Source: Lodderomyces elongisporus
Lineage: Eukaryota; Ascomycota; Pichiomycetes; Serinales; Debaryomycetaceae
NCBI RefSeq assembly: GCF_030384665.1
Contig: NC_083674.1
Span: forward strand, 310,001 to 374,000
Direction: 5' to 3'
Length of the DNA: 64,000 nucleotides
Each line of letters begins with the position of its first letter. Position 1 is the first letter of the stretch. This document shows positions 60,965 through 64,000 of the stretch, in pieces. The notes beneath the pieces are model-generated. The model saw only the letters and a list, made by a program, of their open reading frames with translations. It had not been told where the DNA came from and did not search any database. The translations under genes were made by a program, and so were the position numbers.

Positions 60965-62635
60965 ATGTTGTTCAAATCATTGATTCCATCTGCCTTATTG
61001 GCAGTCTCCAGTTTGCTCACTTCGGCTAAAGCTGAGGATTTGCCAGCAATCGAAGTTGTTGGAAACAAATTCTACTACTCCAACAATGGTTCCCAATTCT
61101 ACATCAAGGGTATTGCTTACCAACAAAACACAGTCAACTCAAGTGATTCCTTTGTCGACCCCTTGGCAGACGCCAAGACTTGTAAGAGAGATATCCCATA
61201 CTTGCAAGCCGTTGACACCAACGTCATTAGAGTCTATGCTTTAGACGTTGAACAAGACCACACCGAATGTATGGAAGCCTTGGCCGATGCTGGTATCTAC
61301 GTTATCGCTGACTTGTCCCAACCAGACGAATCCATCAATAGAAAATCACCCGAATGGACCTTGGACTTGTTCCAAAGATACACCGATGTCGTTGACAAGT
61401 TTGCAAACTACACCAACGTCTTGGGTTTCTTTGCCGGTAACGAAGTCACCAACGACGAAACAAACACCGACGCTTCTGCTTACGTCAAGGCCGCCATCAG
61501 AGACACAAAGGCATACATCAAGGCAAAGAACTACAGATCCATCCCAGTTGGTTACTCCTCAAACGACGACTCAACCATTAGAGTTGCTTTGGCCGACTAC
61601 TTTGCTTGCGGTGACCAAGACGAAAGAGCAGACTTTTTCGGTATCAACATGTACGAATGGTGTGGCTCATCCTCTTACAAATCATCAGGTTACCAAACTG
61701 CTACTGACGACTATGAGAAGTTGGGAATCCCAATCTTCTTTTCCGAATACGGTTGTAACGAAGTCCAGCCAAGAAAATTCCAAGAAGTTGGTACCTTGTT
61801 TGGCAGCGACATGACCGACGTCTGGTCAGGTGGTATCGTGTACATGTACTTTGAAGAAGAAAACAACTATGGTTTGGTGACCATCGACTCCAACGGTGAT
61901 GTCTCCACTTTGGCTGATTACAACTACTACAAGTCAGAAATCCAAAGCATTAGCCCATCTTCTGCCACCATCAACACTGAAACATCAACCGGAGTCTCAT
62001 CAGCTACCTCATGTCCTACTGCTACAGACGTTTGGTCAGCTTCAACTGACTTGCCACCAACCCCAGACAAGGACATCTGTGACTGTATGCAAGCCTCATT
62101 GAAGTGTGTTGTTAAGGACTCAGTCGACACCGATGACTACTCAGACATGTACGACTATGTCTGCTCCAAGGTTGACTGTAGTGGTATCTCAACCAACGGT
62201 ACCACCGGTAAATACGGTGCATACTCACCATGTTCAGACAAGGAGAAGTTGTCCTTTGTCTTGAACTTGTACTACTTGGACCAAGATGAAAACAGCTCAG
62301 CTTGTAACTTTGGTGGTTCAGGTACTACTCAAAGTGCCTCAACTGCTTCATCATGTTCCGCTTACTTGAGCTCTGCCGGTGTATCTGGTTTGGGATCTCT
62401 TTCAGGATCAGTCAGAACTGATACTTCAAAGGCCACCGACAGCGCCGACAGCGGCTCTTCAGGTTCTGGTTCTTCAGGTTCTGGTTCATCTTCCTCATCA
62501 GGAAGCTCTGACTCAACCTCCAGCTCCAGCTCTGACAAGAAATCTGCTGCTTCAACCATCAGCTTATCTGTCTTGACCAAGACCGGTGTTGTTGCTCTTT
62601 CCGTTGTCCTCGGTTTCGGAATGATCATGATCTAA
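60965..62635 (+). CDS. PHR2: GPI-anchored beta-1,3-glucanosyltransferase (Gas/Phr family)
   Basis: 556 aa from ATG 60965. A signal peptide ends after ...L-L-T-S-A-K-A. Residues ~25-330 are the GH72 catalytic domain, with acid/base Glu160 (F-A-G-N-E-V-T-N) and nucleophile Glu261 (F-F-S-E-Y-G-C-N-E). Residues ~365-465 are the cysteine-rich carbohydrate-binding X8/CBM43 domain. A Ser-rich stalk (~490-530) and a C-terminal hydrophobic segment give the GPI-attachment signal. It elongates and remodels wall beta-1,3-glucan at the cell surface. Codon bias is strong, so it is highly expressed. Candida has an alkaline-expressed (PHR1) and an acid-expressed (PHR2) form. PHR2 is preferred because C. albicans PHR2 (orf19.6081, from memory) lies in this syntenic block. 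Confidence 0.9.
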   Translation: MLFKSLIPSALLAVSSLLTSAKAEDLPAIEVVGNKFYYSNNGSQFYIKGIAYQQNTVNSSDSFVDPLADAKTCKRDIPYLQAVDTNVIRVYALDVEQDHTECMEALADAGIYVIADLSQPDESINRKSPEWTLDLFQRYTDVVDKFANYTNVLGFFAGNEVTNDETNTDASAYVKAAIRDTKAYIKAKNYRSIPVGYSSNDDSTIRVALADYFACGDQDERADFFGINMYEWCGSSSYKSSGYQTATDDYEKLGIPIFFSEYGCNEVQPRKFQEVGTLFGSDMTDVWSGGIVYMYFEEENNYGLVTIDSNGDVSTLADYNYYKSEIQSISPSSATINTETSTGVSSATSCPTATDVWSASTDLPPTPDKDICDCMQASLKCVVKDSVDTDDYSDMYDYVCSKVDCSGISTNGTTGKYGAYSPCSDKEKLSFVLNLYYLDQDENSSACNFGGSGTTQSASTASSCSAYLSSAGVSGLGSLSGSVRTDTSKATDSADSGSSGSGSSGSGSSSSSGSSDSTSSSSSDKKSAASTISLSVLTKTGVVALSVVLGFGMIMI

Positions 62636-62988
62636 ACAAGTTTACTTTTTGGCTTTGACTTGATCATCTTTATAAATATAGAATTGAGAAAGGATTAAAA
62701 AACAAGAAAATAAGTCATTCTTGTATCCTGTATTTTTTTTTTTGGTAGTAAGAGAAATAGAAAATAAATTATATTTTGTACGTTTTAGACAATTTGAAGT
62801 AAGTAAAAAGTGGCTGAAGAGTTGGGGTATCCATTAATAGTACATATTTCTTTATATAATTTGCGTTTGTATTTGTGGGTGGTGGAGAAATGAGGACTGA
62901 GGAGTGAAGACTGAGGAGTGGAGGGTTAAGGGCGGATGGTGAAATAGTGAATACCTATTCCTTTAAAGCACATGCAAATATTTACGGC
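62636..62988. other. intergenic, convergent PHR2 / BFA1-like ends
   Basis: 353 bp. AT-rich 3' flank of PHR2 with a short G-rich repeat (GACTGAGGAGTGA/GACTGAGGAGTGG) at ~62895-62921. Nothing else is recognised. Confidence 0.4.
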
Positions 62989-64000
62989 CTATTCTTCAGT
63001 CACCATCTTTCTAATTTCCCAGTAATAATCTCGTTTCATTTCATTGGTGCCAATGAACCAATGATTGATCTTTCGATCAATCTTTTGTTCTTCTTTGTTA
63101 AACTTCTCAATCTGTTTCTTGCTAAGTTTAAACTCTCTTCTATCGTCAACATCATTCAGCAATGATGACAAGGACTCGGCCGCTGGATCATGGGATGCGG
63201 CAGTCGCAGTAGAAGAGGTCCGTTGCGTGAACTGACTCAAACCACGCCTAGATACCGGAGGTTGTTGCAAATTATGTAATGAAATATGTTGCGGATGAGG
63301 TGGCTGCTGCAGCTGGTTCTGATTCTGGTTCTGATTCTGGTTCTGTTTCTGTTTCTGTTTCTGTTTCTTTTCTTGTTGAGTATGATGGTGTGGTGGTAGC
63401 AGTAGTACTGTTGGTTGTTGATTATTATATTGGTGTATTGTTTCAACATAATCACCTTCTTCCTCTGCATCCAACTCCGCCACCTCCTTCTCCTGCTCGT
63501 CGTCCTCGTCCTCGTCGTCATTATCGTTATCATCATCCTCGACATTATCGTCGCCATCATCAATATCATCAAAGTTCAACTCCTCCTCGTCGTCCAAATT
63601 CACCCATCTCAAATTAATTTCGTCAAAAAGCATATTTCCTTGTCTTTTTTGTGCTAGCCCCGTGCCGTGGTATTTATTTCTGGGTTCAATATCTCTGTAT
63701 GTGATCAATGAGGGTTTCTTTTCAAAGCGGAGCAAATCAACTTCATTACCTTCCCAAACACTCTTTTGTTTGTTAAACCTCATGGTTTGGTTCTTCTGCG
63801 GGGTAGGTATATCGGCATTTGTCACTGAATTATTGTTCAAATATCTTACTTGTCCCATCCTTTTCGACATTTGACCATGCTGCCCGGGATGATGGTAGTG
63901 GTGGTGGTGATGGTGGTGGTGTTGACGAGACAGTTTGGATGGCAGCTTTGTTTCCTTGTATTGATCTAGAATTTGGTTTTTATTACGAACATTATTGACC
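62989..64000 (-). CDS. BFA1: Bfa1/Byr4-like mitotic-exit GAP subunit, C-terminal part (runs off the window)
   Basis: At least 336 residues. The frame is open to base 64000 with no stop, so the ATG at 63870 is internal and the true start is outside. The visible part begins N-Q-I-L-D-Q-Y-K-E-T-K, then a His run. The Bfa1/Byr4 blocks follow: M-R-F-N-K-Q-K-S-V-W-E-G-N-E, P-S-L-I-T-Y, G-N-M-L-F-D-E-I-N-L-R-W-V-N-L-D-D-E-E, an acidic run, a Q/N/K-Q repeat, and a final I-E-K-F-N-K-E-E-Q-K-I-D-R-K-I-N-H-W-F ... Y-Y-W-E-I-R-K-M-V. By family knowledge Bfa1 with Bub2 inactivates the GTPase Tem1 at spindle poles until spindle position is correct. Two CTG codons near the window end should read Ser. Identification is from the remembered W-E-G-N-E and Y-Y-W-E-I-R-K-M motifs. 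Confidence 0.85.
   Translation of the reverse strand, partial: VNNVRNKNQILDQYKETKLPSKLSRQHHHHHHHHYHHPGQHGQMSKRMGQVRYLNNNSVTNADIPTPQKNQTMRFNKQKSVWEGNEVDLLRFEKKPSLITYRDIEPRNKYHGTGLAQKRQGNMLFDEINLRWVNLDDEEELNFDDIDDGDDNVEDDDNDNDDEDEDDEQEKEVAELDAEEEGDYVETIHQYNNQQPTVLLLPPHHHTQQEKKQKQKQKQNQNQNQNQNQLQQPPHPQHISLHNLQQPPVSRRGLSQFTQRTSSTATAASHDPAAESLSSLLNDVDDRREFKLSKKQIEKFNKEEQKIDRKINHWFIGTNEMKRDYYWEIRKMVTEE

Overview
The window is nuclear chromosomal DNA from a budding yeast of the CTG-Ser clade (Debaryomycetaceae/Serinales). The evidence is gene content, intron style (GTATGT/GTACGT donors with TACTAAC/TACTAAT branch points) and decoding. In the LEU4-type gene a CTG codon (47532-47534) sits at a position I recall as serine in the S. 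cerevisiae enzyme. Very long simple repeats, Q/N/S-rich low-complexity proteins and large intergenic gaps fit Lodderomyces elongisporus or a relative in the Candida parapsilosis group. The species call is inference. From memory, the order TUP1 - ERG19/MVD - RCA1 - CCT8 - TRP1 - VPS53 - RIM8 - LEU4 - RPL16A - PHR2 matches a block of C. albicans chromosome R (orf19.6109 down to about orf19.6081). That recollection supports several ortholog names but was not checked here.

Layout. 0-14.2 kb: FYV4 (mitoribosome mS41), ESP1 (separase), an intron-containing tRNA-Ser(UGA), an HFD1-type fatty aldehyde dehydrogenase (minus), a Hal3/Cab3-family flavoprotein with an acidic tail, and an alpha/beta-hydrolase. 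14.2-31.2 kb: TUP1 corepressor, spliced ERG19, a bZIP factor likely RCA1 (minus), a spliced unknown gene whose 3' coding end overlaps convergent CRD1, then CCT8, TRP1 and VPS53. 31.2-46.4 kb: KEL1, RIM8 and NSR1, separated by large gaps. 46.4-64 kb: LEU4-type isopropylmalate synthase, RPL16 (uL13), two unrecognised ORFs, GSF2, a 4.5-kb gap, PHR2 (GPI-anchored glucanosyltransferase) and the C-terminal part of a BFA1/Byr4-like gene that runs off the right end.

How the genes relate. Most are housekeeping genes. There is also a loose group of regulators of environmental response: TUP1, the probable CO2/pH-linked bZIP RCA1, the arrestin RIM8 of the alkaline-pH Rim101 pathway, and the pH-regulated wall enzyme PHR2. 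The PHR2 promoter carries a CCAAGAAA motif of the kind described for Rim101. ESP1 and the BFA1-like gene both act at mitotic exit. I found no transposon, CRISPR array, plasmid or virus-like element and no clear case of a wholly new system. The most notable unexplained signals are a 23-bp perfect inverted repeat upstream of RPL16, an in-frame acidic-repeat tract stranded behind two stops after KEL1, a near-ideal intron 3' end in the large PHR2-GSF2 gap, and a GC-rich foldable block in the same gap. Gene names rest on motif recognition by eye; no database search was run.
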